IMG/VR virus record: IMGVR_UViG_3300044530_001678
Location: 1-47,813 of that record
Length of the DNA stretch: 47,813 bases
Strand: one strand, 5' to 3'
Source of the DNA: a virus
Below the pieces are notes generated by a model. It searched no databases, was not told the origin of the DNA, and saw only the letters and a program-made list of their open reading frames with translations. The position numbers and the translations under genes are program-made. Shown here piece after piece: positions 33,700-39,934 of the stretch (position 1 is its first letter; each line of letters starts with the position of its first letter).

Positions 33700-33775
33700 A
33701 CGTTAAAAAAGTATAGACGTGTCGGAGTCTAGTCTTTTGCTTTGGTTAGCAACTTGTCTCGATTATCAATCATTG
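33700..33775 (-). ncRNA. Structured RNA element, copy 3 (variant 5' half)
   Basis: It reads on the minus strand from a GATATTTG box (33782-33789). It shares GTCAATGATTGATA, TCGAGACAAGT and CTAGACTCCGACACGTCTAT with copy 2. The downstream ACGTG is lost (TATACTTTTTTAACG). It points into the terminator of the DUF6011-like gene. The rest of the 460-base gap (33790-34026) is AT-rich and shows no gene or repeat. Confidence 0.7.
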
Positions 33776-34026
33776 ACAATACAAATATCGTAATTAGATT
33801 TTAGATATGCAAGAAAAAAGTGAATTATTTTTAAATTATTTTTTGCTCTTATTTTAATTCGTTTTAAGACGTTTTAAAGTTGTTTTGGTATTATGTATTG
33901 GTTTAGTATTTAAAGTTTATTACAAGCAACAATACAAGCAAAAAAAGAATAAGAATAGTATAAAGATTAATGTTATAAATAAGATTAGATAGGAATAAAA
34001 AAAAATAAAAAAAGATTAAAAAATGT

Positions 34027-34056
34027 TTGGTTATTTAAAAATTATGTTTATCTTTG
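34027..34056 (+). promoter_or_regulatory. Bacteroidota-type promoter for the 86-residue gene
   Basis: TTG (34027-34029), 19 bases, TATCTTTG (34049-34056). It is a near copy of the promoter at 32213. Confidence 0.8.
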
Positions 34057-34113
34057 TATCGTCCAAATGAGGGACAAAAGTTCTTTTTCTTACTTATTTT
34101 TTTTCTTTTTGTT

Positions 34114-34374
34114 ATGGAAGCAAATTGTTTTCACGGAACTGATACGTATGGACGTTCAGTTCAAGTTGGTATACGTCAAGATGGCGTTGCATTCTTCAGA
34201 ACATATCGTTATAACGGCTATGGTATGGGAATGACCAAATGGGAAATGTTGAACGATTACGTTCACCAACCATACAAAAGTTCGTCTGCCGTTTATGGCG
34301 AAAAGACTCACATCAAGTGGGGCTTTAACGAACTCACTGGGTATACCAACCCAAGAATGAGACTACCAAAGTAG
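34114..34374 (+). CDS. Hypothetical protein, 86 aa
   Basis: The start is placed at the ATG at 34114 (MEANCFHGTDTYG) because upstream in-frame codons lie inside the promoter and its T-rich leader. The sequence is Tyr/Gly-rich (FFRTYRYNGYGMGMTKWEML), a pattern I have seen in other small phage proteins without known function. Its end forms the following terminator. Confidence 0.7.
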   Translation: MEANCFHGTDTYGRSVQVGIRQDGVAFFRTYRYNGYGMGMTKWEMLNDYVHQPYKSSSAVYGEKTHIKWGFNELTGYTNPRMRLPK

Positions 34375-34390
34375 TCTCATTTTTTTTTGT
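34357..34390 (+). terminator. Intrinsic terminator of the 86-residue gene
   Basis: GAGACTAC and GTAGTCTC arms around CAAA, followed by eight or more T. The last codons are inside the stem. Confidence 0.9.
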
Positions 34391-34488
34391 CTTATAATTT
34401 ACTTATTGTAAGTATTATTATTCAAACATTATATTTTTTATTTGATAACAACTAATTGATTAAATTAGGGGGTGTGGTGGCAACCAAT

Positions 34489-34504
34489 GTACAGAAATAT
34501 GTAC
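34489..34504. repeat. GTACAGAAAT-type palindrome, copy 2 of 3
   Basis: GTACAGAAATATGTAC lies beyond the 3' end of the minus-strand 98-residue gene and is followed by ATAGG, as at 32649. A short TAGGT-ACCTA hairpin follows it. Confidence 0.5.
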
Positions 34505-34529
34505 ATAGGTCGCACCTACCATTTAGTTA

Positions 34530-34826
34530 TTAATTTACATCAATTAAATTTCCGTCCCATTCAACATCATTCAGAAACCATTTACCTTTGGTTTGATTTA
34601 TTTTTACGTTAGGTAAACCATTTAACCTTTCTTTTGTTGTTGCCGTTTCATACCCACAATTAGTAATTGATAAGGTTCTTTCGGGGTCGTTGTATTGATA
34701 AGCGATTGCGTTGCCAAATAGTTTTAGTATTGTTACGTTAGGCAAAACTTCTACACTTGTGTTACCATTTTTAAAAGTTTCAGCATTTAAAAACTTTTCG
34801 ATTGCTTTTTCAGTAATTGTTCTCAT
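34530..34826 (-). CDS. Conserved phage hypothetical protein, 98 aa
   Basis: The pattern TLSITNCGYETATTKERLNGL followed by PNVKINQTKGKWFLNDVEWDG is one I recall in many phages, always without assigned function. The N-terminal MRTITEKAIEKFLNAETFK is a helix. It has a terminator-promoter hairpin upstream (34851-34896). Confidence 0.75.
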   Translation of the reverse strand: MRTITEKAIEKFLNAETFKNGNTSVEVLPNVTILKLFGNAIAYQYNDPERTLSITNCGYETATTKERLNGLPNVKINQTKGKWFLNDVEWDGNLIDVN

Positions 34827-34850
34827 TGTGTTTATGTTTATTTGTTTATG

Positions 34851-34896
34851 TAAAGATAGTAAATATAAATGGTACTACCAAACGATAGTACCATTT
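34851..34896 (-). promoter_or_regulatory. Fused terminator-promoter hairpin before the 98-residue gene
   Basis: A perfect 11-bp stem AAATGGTACTA/TAGTACCATTT (34867-34896) follows the stop of the upstream gene. Its loop holds the -33 box TTTGG of the next promoter, which continues as TATCTTTA (34851-34858) after a 20-base spacer. Confidence 0.75.
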
Positions 34897-34909
34897 ATTT
34901 TAATTTATT

Positions 34910-35293
34910 TTATACGTGTAGTGAATATGCTATTATCATATAAACACTATCTTCGACTTCATCTAAATTTAGATTTTCACCTATATAATATTCTTTACCT
35001 TTCCATTTTATACATTTGTGGTCGTCCATCATTAGTTCAACATAGTGGTCTGATTCATTTTCATCAACTTCAATACCATAAGTTTCGATAAACGAATTAA
35101 CTTCACTATCTTTGACTAAATCATAGTCCAATGTATATTGATTGATATACTCAAAACAATCTTCAATAGTGTTGATTGGTGCGATTCTAAATTTATCGTC
35201 ATTAGCGATTAAATTAACTTTGTCAATCAATTCTTGTTTAGAATTTAATGTTGCAAGTTCTTTGTTTTTCTTTGTGTCGATTAAAGTATACAT
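34910..35293 (-). CDS. Hypothetical protein, 127 aa
   Basis: An acidic protein with MYTLIDTKKNKELATLNSKQ at the start (a strand-helix often seen in short phage proteins), then a Tyr/Asp-rich core (YINQYTLDYDLVKDSEVN). The promoter is TTG (35343-35345), 20 bases, TATCTTTA (35315-35322). No family is recognised. Confidence 0.7.
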   Translation of the reverse strand: MYTLIDTKKNKELATLNSKQELIDKVNLIANDDKFRIAPINTIEDCFEYINQYTLDYDLVKDSEVNSFIETYGIEVDENESDHYVELMMDDHKCIKWKGKEYYIGENLNLDEVEDSVYMIIAYSLHV

Positions 35294-35355
35294 AGTATTA
35301 ATTATTTGTTTCCGTAAAGATAGTGAATAGTTTTGACTTATGCAAGTTTATTTGT

Positions 35356-35709
35356 TTATATTTCGTTATCATTATCTACCAAACATTTGTCCATTAATTC
35401 AATTAAATTAATTCTATCCTCTATTGATAAATCCCACATTTTAATTGAATGTTTTGTAAATTTTCCGTCTGCCGTTACTACTTCAATATCGTAGTAATTA
35501 CCAACTTTAAGAACTTTTAGTGGGTGTACATCAAATACGTTGCCCGTTTCTTTATCTCTAATTTCTAGGTAATTATCGGGTGTGTCATTTTCTAAATCTT
35601 TTTCATCAAAGATAACAAATTCTTTTTGTTGATATAACATTTCCTCGAATGTCATTTGGATATGTGTTTTTAAAACATCTATATCTCTTTTTAAAGCACT
35701 TATTCTCAT
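35356..35709 (-). CDS. Hypothetical protein, 117 aa, duplicated with the next gene
   Basis: The central stretch DTPDNYLEIRDKETGNVFDV, HPLKVLKVGN, and the final DRINLIELMDKCL align closely with the adjacent upstream gene. This is a tandem duplication with divergence. The N-terminal helix differs (MRISALKRDIDVLKTHIQ). Each copy has its own hairpin-type promoter. Confidence 0.75.
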   Translation of the reverse strand: MRISALKRDIDVLKTHIQMTFEEMLYQQKEFVIFDEKDLENDTPDNYLEIRDKETGNVFDVHPLKVLKVGNYYDIEVVTADGKFTKHSIKMWDLSIEDRINLIELMDKCLVDNDNEI

Positions 35710-35740
35710 TTTAGTTTATTTTAATTGTTTATTTATACAA

Positions 35741-35771
35741 CAAAGATATGGATAAGTTTTCACTTATCCAA
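35741..35771 (-). promoter_or_regulatory. Promoter with spacer hairpin
   Basis: TTG (35769-35771) and TATCTTTG (35741-35748) are 20 bases apart. The spacer is an 8-bp hairpin, minus strand GGATAAGT-GAAA-ACTTATCC, 18 bases after the upstream stop. Confidence 0.8.
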
Positions 35772-35787
35772 ATCTTTTTATAGTTTT

Positions 35788-36111
35788 TTACAAACTATTT
35801 TCCATTAATTCTATTAGGGTAATTTTGTCTTGTGTGCTTGATAAATCTTGCAACTTAATCAAGTGTCTTACAAAACTTCCGTCTGCTTCAACTACAAGTA
35901 TTCCATTTTGGGTTACTTTTAGTGGGTGGACATCAAACACGTTTCCCGTAATATCATTACGCATTTCAAGGTAATCATCGGGTGTGTCGTGTTCTAAATC
36001 ACATTCATCAAAGATTACTATTTCTTCTTGTTTCTCCAACAACTCATTAAAGTAGTGGTAAACTTGTTTTTCTAATTGTTCTAAATCTTTGTTTAAGTTT
36101 TTGCTTGACAT
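35788..36111 (-). CDS. Hypothetical protein, 107 aa, duplicated with the previous gene
   Basis: The start is at 36111 (MSSKNLNKDLEQL) because the earlier in-frame ATG at 36141 lies in the promoter -7 box. The core DTPDDYLEMRNDITGNVFDV and HPLKVTQNG repeats the neighbour. No domain name is known to me. Confidence 0.75.
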   Translation of the reverse strand: MSSKNLNKDLEQLEKQVYHYFNELLEKQEEIVIFDECDLEHDTPDDYLEMRNDITGNVFDVHPLKVTQNGILVVEADGSFVRHLIKLQDLSSTQDKITLIELMENSL

Positions 36112-36138
36112 AATATAAGTTTTAAATTGTTTGTTTAA

Positions 36139-36169
36139 CAAAGATAAGCATAATGTTTTGATTATGCAA
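36139..36169 (-). promoter_or_regulatory. Promoter with spacer hairpin
   Basis: TATCTTTG (36139-36146) and TTG (36167-36169). The spacer holds GCATAAT-CAAAAC-ATTATGC on the minus strand, 4 bases after the stop of the zinc-ribbon gene. Confidence 0.8.
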
Positions 36170-36171
36170 AT

Positions 36172-36411
36172 TTATTTTGCACAATCTTTACATAAATCTA
36201 CATCATCACCAAATACCATTTCATCACGTGTAAACCCACCACCACAATTTTGACAACAAAATGTAGGTTCTTCATCCAACCATTCAACTACTCTTTTGAC
36301 TACATCAACTAAATCACTTTCATCGTCAAATTCTGCGTGTTCATTATTGTCTGCGTGTTGCTCAATAATGATTTTAAATACTCTCTCTAAATTTTCTAAT
36401 GTGCATTCCAT
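36172..36411 (-). CDS. Small zinc-ribbon protein, 79 aa
   Basis: The start is at 36411 (MECTLENLERVFK), because upstream ATGs lie in or before the promoter (TATATTTG 36437-36444, TTG 36465-36467). Two pairs, CCQNCGGGF and CKDCAK, form a zinc ribbon at the C-terminus behind an acidic helical N-terminus. Confidence 0.75.
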   Translation of the reverse strand: MECTLENLERVFKIIIEQHADNNEHAEFDDESDLVDVVKRVVEWLDEEPTFCCQNCGGGFTRDEMVFGDDVDLCKDCAK

Positions 36412-36436
36412 AATATATTGTTTTAAAGTTATACTA

Positions 36437-36467
36437 CAAATATAAGCATTGAATCTTGTTGCCACAA
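36437..36467 (-). promoter_or_regulatory. Simple early promoter for the zinc-ribbon gene
   Basis: TTG (36465-36467), 20 bases, TATATTTG. It is divergent from RNA copy 4 and has no spacer hairpin. Confidence 0.75.
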
Positions 36468-36551
36468 CATACTATAATTAGCATTTAATTTTTTTTAAAT
36501 TATTTTCATTTTTGTGTTGGATATATCAAAATTATTTCTATCTTTGTTATG

Positions 36552-36626
36552 TCAGTAAGACGTGCTACGAGAGTAGAAGAGTAGACTCCGTTGCGTGTAT
36601 ATGTTTCGTGTGTGCGTTACTGCATA
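36552..36626 (+). ncRNA. Structured RNA element, copy 4
   Basis: The promoter is TTG (36517-36519), 19 bases, TATCTTTG (36539-36546). P1 GACGTG can pair with TGCGT through GU pairs. P2 is CTAC-GAGA-GTAG, then GAGTAGACTCC. The 3' part differs (GTTGCGTGTATATG). It ends near the convergent terminator at 36624. Confidence 0.8.
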
Positions 36627-36657
36627 AAAAAAGTGGCAACCATTCGGCAACCACTTC
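36624..36657. terminator. Stem with inner GGCAACCA repeats
   Basis: AAGTGG and CCACTT arms enclose two partial GGCAACCA-type repeats. The minus strand ends in seven T, so it fits as a terminator for the minus-strand genes to the right. Confidence 0.7.
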
Positions 36658-36702
36658 CTCGTTATAATCAAAACACTAAACAAACACAATTTAGTTTTTT
36701 GC

Positions 36703-36736
36703 GTTGATTGAAACCCCATAATAGATTTCAATCAAC
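36703..36736. repeat. 11-bp inverted repeat after the 48-residue gene
   Basis: GTTGATTGAAA and TTTCAATCAAC flank a 12-base loop, just beyond the stop at 36749. It has no T-run on the minus strand, so it is a stem-loop rather than a standard terminator. Confidence 0.7.
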
Positions 36737-36748
36737 ATTATTTCTTTA

Positions 36749-36895
36749 TCATACATAATCCTCTTGCATTAACTTGTTAATATAATTCTTTTTATGTTTA
36801 TCTTTGCGTTGAAACGCTTTTTTAGACTTGTGAACACTACTCTTTAATGCTTGTTGCATTTCGTGCTGGGTTAAGGTTATTTCTTTAAATTTCAT
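36749..36895 (-). CDS. Small basic protein, 48 aa
   Basis: MKFKEITLTQHEMQQALKSS continues as a Lys/His-rich helix (KSKKAFQRKDKHKKNYINKL). The ATG overlaps the end of the 31-residue gene by 11 bases, and both follow one promoter at 37009. The strong positive charge could suit nucleic acid binding, which is an inference only. Confidence 0.65.
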   Translation of the reverse strand: MKFKEITLTQHEMQQALKSSVHKSKKAFQRKDKHKKNYINKLMQEDYV

Positions 36896-36980
36896 TTCTT
36901 TTATCTAAATAATTACACACTAATTTGATTACTGCTAATCCTCCTAATAAGATTCCTAAATAAACGATTTTGCCTAACAT
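36885..36980 (-). CDS. Short single-span membrane protein, 31 aa
   Basis: MLGKIVYLGILLGGLAVIKL followed by VCNYLDKRNEI is one hydrophobic helix with a basic tail. It starts 29 bases after the TATCTTTG box at 37009. Function is unknown. Confidence 0.6.
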   Translation of the reverse strand: MLGKIVYLGILLGGLAVIKLVCNYLDKRNEI

Positions 36981-37008
36981 AACTTTTTGTTTTAATTTGT
37001 TTGTGAAA

Positions 37009-37039
37009 CAAAGATAAGGATAATCTTTCGATTATCCAA
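37009..37039 (-). promoter_or_regulatory. Promoter with spacer hairpin
   Basis: TATCTTTG (37009-37016) and TTG (37037-37039). The spacer holds GGATAATC-GAAA-GATTATCC on the minus strand, about 20 bases beyond the stop of the 206-residue gene. Confidence 0.8.
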
Positions 37040-37057
37040 ATCTTTTTTTAAAATGTT

Positions 37058-37678
37058 TTAGTTATTTTCTAATAACTTTACAACCCCATTAGGTAATTCG
37101 TTATCAGTACCATCTAAAATCAACACTACATCAGTTCTCATAAAGTCTTTGATATAAACATAGTTGCCATTAACTCTGCCAAACTTTTGTGCGTTTTGTG
37201 GTGTACTTTCCCCATTGTCGCCATCTTGGTATTTCTCTCTGACAAATACTCTATTATCAACAACAACTATTTCACCAACATCACCAACTTCCTCACCACT
37301 ATATTCTACCACTCCATTAAGGACATAACCATTCGGTGCTAGAATTTTGTGAATAAGATAAACTAACCATTCAGTATAGTTATAAAACTTCTCACCACAA
37401 TCCCACTCAATACCCATTCGGTCATCGCTAGGTGTCCATTGATTCCAAAGACTTGGTTGAGTGCTTGGTGGCTCATTAAAATCTACTACATTGTCTTCGT
37501 GGTCTTGTCCAAAACTTCCACCACCAAATACGTAAAACTCACCTTGTACTCCAAACACTTCATCAGTGTTTCTTTCCATTCTGCGTGTTTCGTTGAACAA
37601 TTTTAAGTATTGTTCCATCTTTGGACTTAACTCCTTGTTAAGTTCAAATCTACCACTAAAATCAGTTGTGTAACCCAT
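37058..37678 (-). CDS. Conserved phage hypothetical protein, 206 aa
   Basis: The start MGYTTDFSGRFELNKELSPK, then YLKLFNETRRMERN, QPSLWNQWTPSDD and EWDCGEKFYNYTEWLVYLI, form a recognisable pattern of a protein I recall from many phages and bacteria without known role. It is one of the largest genes of the early field. The -7 box is TATCTTTG at 37708-37715 with no clear -33 TTG. Confidence 0.8.
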   Translation of the reverse strand: MGYTTDFSGRFELNKELSPKMEQYLKLFNETRRMERNTDEVFGVQGEFYVFGGGSFGQDHEDNVVDFNEPPSTQPSLWNQWTPSDDRMGIEWDCGEKFYNYTEWLVYLIHKILAPNGYVLNGVVEYSGEEVGDVGEIVVVDNRVFVREKYQDGDNGESTPQNAQKFGRVNGNYVYIKDFMRTDVVLILDGTDNELPNGVVKLLENN

Positions 37679-37817
37679 TGTAATTTGTTTTATTGATTAA
37701 TACCTTACAAAGATAAACATTCTTTTTTAATTTCCTACTATATTGTGAAAAATAAATAAATTATTTTTTTTTACTTTTTTTGTTGCACAAGTCAATATTA
37801 TTACTATCTTTGTTATG

Positions 37818-37880
37818 TACGATTAAGGTACGTGCTGCGAGAGTAGAAGAGTAGACTCCAACACGTCCATACGTGAACAA
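37818..37880 (+). ncRNA. Structured RNA element, copy 5
   Basis: The promoter is TTG (37783-37785), 19 bases, TATCTTTG (37805-37812). The RNA has ACGTG, P2 CTGC-GAGA-GTAG (one G-U pair), GAGTAGACTCC, CACGTCC and ATACGTGAAC. It is followed by a long non-coding stretch with further hairpins (see 37917-38110). Confidence 0.85.
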
Positions 37881-37916
37881 AATAAAAATGAAAAAACAAA
37901 GTTGTATAAATAGGAA

Positions 37917-38110
37917 TTGGGAATAGGTAAACCCTATTCCCAACAACACCTCTAACGAAACATTCCTCTAAGTCATTTACAATATGAAAGGTTTGTCAAA
38001 GCATAATTAGTGATAAACAATACGGAAAGGGGAACTAATTATGCAATGATGTATCGTTACCAAGTCTACGAGGTTCAGCAGAGTATTTTCCTCTCATATA
38101 AACCCTTTCC
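37917..38110 (+). other. Non-coding stretch with stem-loops and possible pseudoknot
   Basis: TTGGGAATAGG and CCTATTCCCAA form an 11-bp hairpin (37917-37943). GCATAATTAGT (38001-38011) pairs with ACTAATTATGC (38034-38044). GGAAAGGG in that loop (38024-38031) complements CCCTTTCC at 38103-38110. An 18- to 20-codon minus-strand frame (MRGKYSAEPRRLGND) also lies here, so decayed coding sequence is an alternative. Confidence 0.5.
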
Positions 38111-38119
38111 TACTATATT

Positions 38120-38347
38120 TTAATTTTCTTCTAATTCTTCTATATCTTTAAATTCTTCTTTCATCTTGTTTTCAGTTTGTTTCTTGTCTACAAACAACAC
38201 AACAGCCGATAAACACCCAAAGGTTAGAAAACTCCATAAGTTTATCATTAATGCGTCATTGGTTTCTGAATAGAAAAATATACCTACTAGTGAAACAATT
38301 TGACCTACTATACCTAATACTGCCAAAATAAATAATTCTTTTTTCAT
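38120..38347 (-). CDS. Two-span membrane protein, 75 aa
   Basis: MKKELFILAVLGIVGQIVSL and LWSFLTFGCLSAVVLFVDKK are two membrane helices, followed by an acidic cytoplasmic tail. It looks like the small inner-membrane proteins common in phage early regions. Function is unknown. Confidence 0.7.
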   Translation of the reverse strand: MKKELFILAVLGIVGQIVSLVGIFFYSETNDALMINLWSFLTFGCLSAVVLFVDKKQTENKMKEEFKDIEELEEN

Positions 38348-38377
38348 AATGTTTGTTTTTTAATTGATTTCTTTTAT

Positions 38378-38408
38378 CAAAGGTAAGGAATTGTTTTTAC
38401 AATTCCAA
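38378..38408 (-). promoter_or_regulatory. Promoter with spacer hairpin
   Basis: TACCTTTG (38378-38385) and TTG (38406-38408). The spacer holds GGAATTGT-AAAA-ACAATTCC on the minus strand. Confidence 0.8.
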
Positions 38409-38425
38409 ACCTTTTTTAACTTTTT

Positions 38426-38620
38426 TTAATTTTTTTCTTGTGTTGGTTTACACCCTACATATAAGCAAGGGATAAACGATACCATACCAACTATCATCAT
38501 AGTATTGGCAACCAACTCTTCGGTTTGTGTTCTGCCACCCATTCCTACCATTAATCCGATAAGGATAACTATCAAAGTGGAAACGAACCACCAACTCCAA
38601 TTGTACTGCGAAATTTTCAT
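38426..38620 (-). CDS. Two-span membrane protein, 64 aa
   Basis: WWFVSTLIVILIGLMVGMGG and VANTMMIVGMVSFIPCLYVG are two hydrophobic segments with a short polar end. It is transcribed with its own hairpin-type promoter upstream of another membrane protein. Function is unknown. Confidence 0.7.
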   Translation of the reverse strand: MKISQYNWSWWFVSTLIVILIGLMVGMGGRTQTEELVANTMMIVGMVSFIPCLYVGCKPTQEKN

Positions 38621-38647
38621 CTTGTGTATGTTTTAATGATTATGAAA

Positions 38648-38678
38648 CAAAGATAAGCATAATCTTTTGATTATGCAA
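38648..38678 (-). promoter_or_regulatory. Promoter with spacer hairpin
   Basis: TATCTTTG (38648-38655) and TTG (38676-38678). The spacer holds GCATAATC-AAAA-GATTATGC on the minus strand. Confidence 0.8.
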
Positions 38679-38695
38679 ACCTTTTTTAACTTTTT

Positions 38696-39040
38696 TTATT
38701 TTAATTTTAACCAATTATGATTCAATACTACTTTAACGATTTCTTCTTCTTCCGTTTCAGATAAAATAAAGGTATTACAAGTTTTTTGATTAAACCTTGT
38801 CATTTCTTTTACAAGTTTTTTAAACCCACTAAATGCTGTGTAACTTTCCCATACAACCCCACCTTCATTTTTGTTACGTTGTACTGGGCTAACTGAAAGT
38901 TTTATACCTCTACCCTCAACACTACCACTAAAATAGTTCATACCACCTAAATCATAGTATAATTCAACTTTTAAGTGTGTAATGTTTTTGTCGTTTGGTA
39001 ACACTTCTAAATACTTTTTGCTAATTGATGTCTTGCTCAT
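38696..39040 (-). CDS. Hypothetical protein, 114 aa
   Basis: A beta-rich core (YYDLGGMNYFSGSVEGRGIK, SVSPVQRN) is followed by a helix. The aromatic and glycine pattern recalls small phage proteins in which YDLGG.NYF recurs, but I know no function. The promoter is simple: TTG (39095-39097), 20 bases, TATATTTG (39067-39074), divergent from RNA copy 6. Confidence 0.7.
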   Translation of the reverse strand: MSKTSISKKYLEVLPNDKNITHLKVELYYDLGGMNYFSGSVEGRGIKLSVSPVQRNKNEGGVVWESYTAFSGFKKLVKEMTRFNQKTCNTFILSETEEEEIVKVVLNHNWLKLK

Positions 39041-39175
39041 AATGTTTTGTTTTAATGATTATAGTACAAATATAAACATTCTTTTTTAATTGTGCAACAT
39101 TTTATATAAAATAAAAATAAAATTATTTTTACTTTTTTCTTGCATAATTGATTTATAATTCCGATATTTGTTATG

Positions 39176-39282
39176 TCAATGATTCAGACGTGCTACGAGA
39201 GTAGAAGAGTAGACTCCAACACGTCCATACGTGAACAACGGCAACCAATAAAAAAAGGGTGTAATACCCTTTAATTTTTAAT
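39176..39282 (+). ncRNA. Structured RNA element, copy 6 (best-formed copy)
   Basis: The promoter is TTG (39140-39142), 20 bases, GATATTTG (39163-39170). P1 GACGTG (39187-39192) pairs with CACGTC; P2 is CTAC-GAGA-GTAG; P3 may be GAG-TAGA-CTC. The same CACGT can instead pair with ACGTG downstream. GGCAACCA follows and the RNA can end at GGGT-GTAAT-ACCC plus T-rich sequence. Confidence 0.85.
39252..39276. terminator. Bidirectional terminator between RNA copy 6 and the 42-residue gene
   Basis: AAAGGGT and ACCCTTT arms close on five bases, with seven T on the minus strand and a broken T-run on the plus strand. Confidence 0.8.
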
Positions 39283-39406
39283 AACCTCCCGTAAAAGTAA
39301 TTAATATACCTCCATTCTTTTCTTCTGACTCAAAGGTTACTCCCGATTTGATAAACCCATCTAACATATCAGTAAAAGTTTCAGTTGATACAAATAAAGT
39401 TCTCAT
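39278..39406 (-). CDS. Small hypothetical protein, 42 aa
   Basis: MRTLFVSTETFTDMLDGFIK continues SGVTFESEEKNGGILITFTG and ends GY. It follows the 71-residue gene by 30 bases and is closed by a terminator, so it is a genuine last gene of a two-gene operon. Function is unknown. Confidence 0.65.
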   Translation of the reverse strand: MRTLFVSTETFTDMLDGFIKSGVTFESEEKNGGILITFTGGY

Positions 39407-39436
39407 AATGTTTTGTTTTTAGGATATATTTTTAAA

Positions 39437-39652
39437 TTAATTTACATCGTGGTCTTCAACAATTTCTAATTGTTCATCAGTTAAAACATCATCAGCAACC
39501 ATTTCAACATAAAACTTTGTAAAAGGTATTTCATTTTCAAATTCCTCAACTTGTTCGTTAAAACTTTCTTTGTTATCAGCAACAATACTTCTACCAATGT
39601 TATCAGCACTATTCTTATCAAATGCTGTTATTTGTACATAAACTTTTACCAT
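39437..39652 (-). CDS. Hypothetical protein, 71 aa
   Basis: An acidic small protein with an N-terminal strand (MVKVYVQITAFDKNSADNIG) and a C-terminal acidic helix (DEQLEIVEDHDVN). It is expressed from the hairpin-type promoter at 39681. No family is recognised. Confidence 0.7.
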   Translation of the reverse strand: MVKVYVQITAFDKNSADNIGRSIVADNKESFNEQVEEFENEIPFTKFYVEMVADDVLTDEQLEIVEDHDVN

Positions 39653-39680
39653 ACTATTTTATTTTAATTGATTTATAAAA

Positions 39681-39711
39681 CAAAGATAAGCATAAGTTTT
39701 CACTTATGCAA
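39681..39711 (-). promoter_or_regulatory. Promoter hairpin overlapping the upstream stop codon
   Basis: TATCTTTG (39681-39688) and TTG (39709-39711). The spacer holds GCATAAGT-GAAA-ACTTATGC. The TGA of the upstream gene (39700-39702) is inside this hairpin and its codons Asp-Leu-His-Lys encode the -33 box, so gene end, stem-loop and promoter use the same bases. Confidence 0.8.
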
Positions 39712-39861
39712 ATCTTTTTCAAAGTTTTTTACAAAAAAATCAGTAATATTATTTAGTTTTATTCTAACTTCTTCTGCGTCTTGTCCATTGTCTTCTAATT
39801 GGTCTGCGATGTCATAAAGACTAATCAATTCTTCCCATACTTTTTTAATTTCCTTTTCCAT
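39700..39861 (-). CDS. Hypothetical helical protein, 53 aa
   Basis: The start is at 39861 (MEKEIKKVWEELISLYDIAD) because the earlier ATG at 39903 is upstream of the -7 box. The protein is an acidic helical hairpin (EDNGQDAEEVRIKLNN). Its stop lies in the next promoter hairpin. Confidence 0.65.
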   Translation of the reverse strand: MEKEIKKVWEELISLYDIADQLEDNGQDAEEVRIKLNNITDFFVKNFEKDLHK

Positions 39862-39885
39862 AGTTTCTAGTTGTTTAGTGTGAAA

Positions 39886-39914
39886 CAAAGATAAGGAATA
39901 CATTTCAATATTCC
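39886..39914 (-). promoter_or_regulatory. Promoter with spacer hairpin (no clear -33 TTG)
   Basis: TATCTTTG (39886-39893) with minus-strand stem GGAATA/TATTCC around TTGAAATG. The -33 position reads TTAGG instead of TTTGG. Confidence 0.6.
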
Positions 39915-39934
39915 TAATCTTTTAATGATTATTT

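Noticed and set aside
36172-36465. Longer N-terminus for the zinc-ribbon gene and others (36141, 39903, 45876, 47170, 29321)
   Set aside because: These upstream ATGs lie within or before the -7 box of the gene's own promoter, so they cannot be in the mRNA; starts were moved downstream.
36555-36600. Self-cleaving ribozyme (hammerhead, twister or pistol type)
   Set aside because: None of the known catalytic core sequences could be found in the repeated element.
37761-37949. Minus-strand 62-codon hydrophobic frame over RNA copy 5
   Set aside because: It reads antisense through the promoter and RNA core, which are conserved at nucleotide level in nine copies; the frame is not kept in the others.
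38016-38111. tRNA or tmRNA with acceptor GGAAAGG/CCTTTCC
   Set aside because: The bases before the 3' acceptor strand do not form a T-arm and the spacing is wrong; a pseudoknot is simpler.
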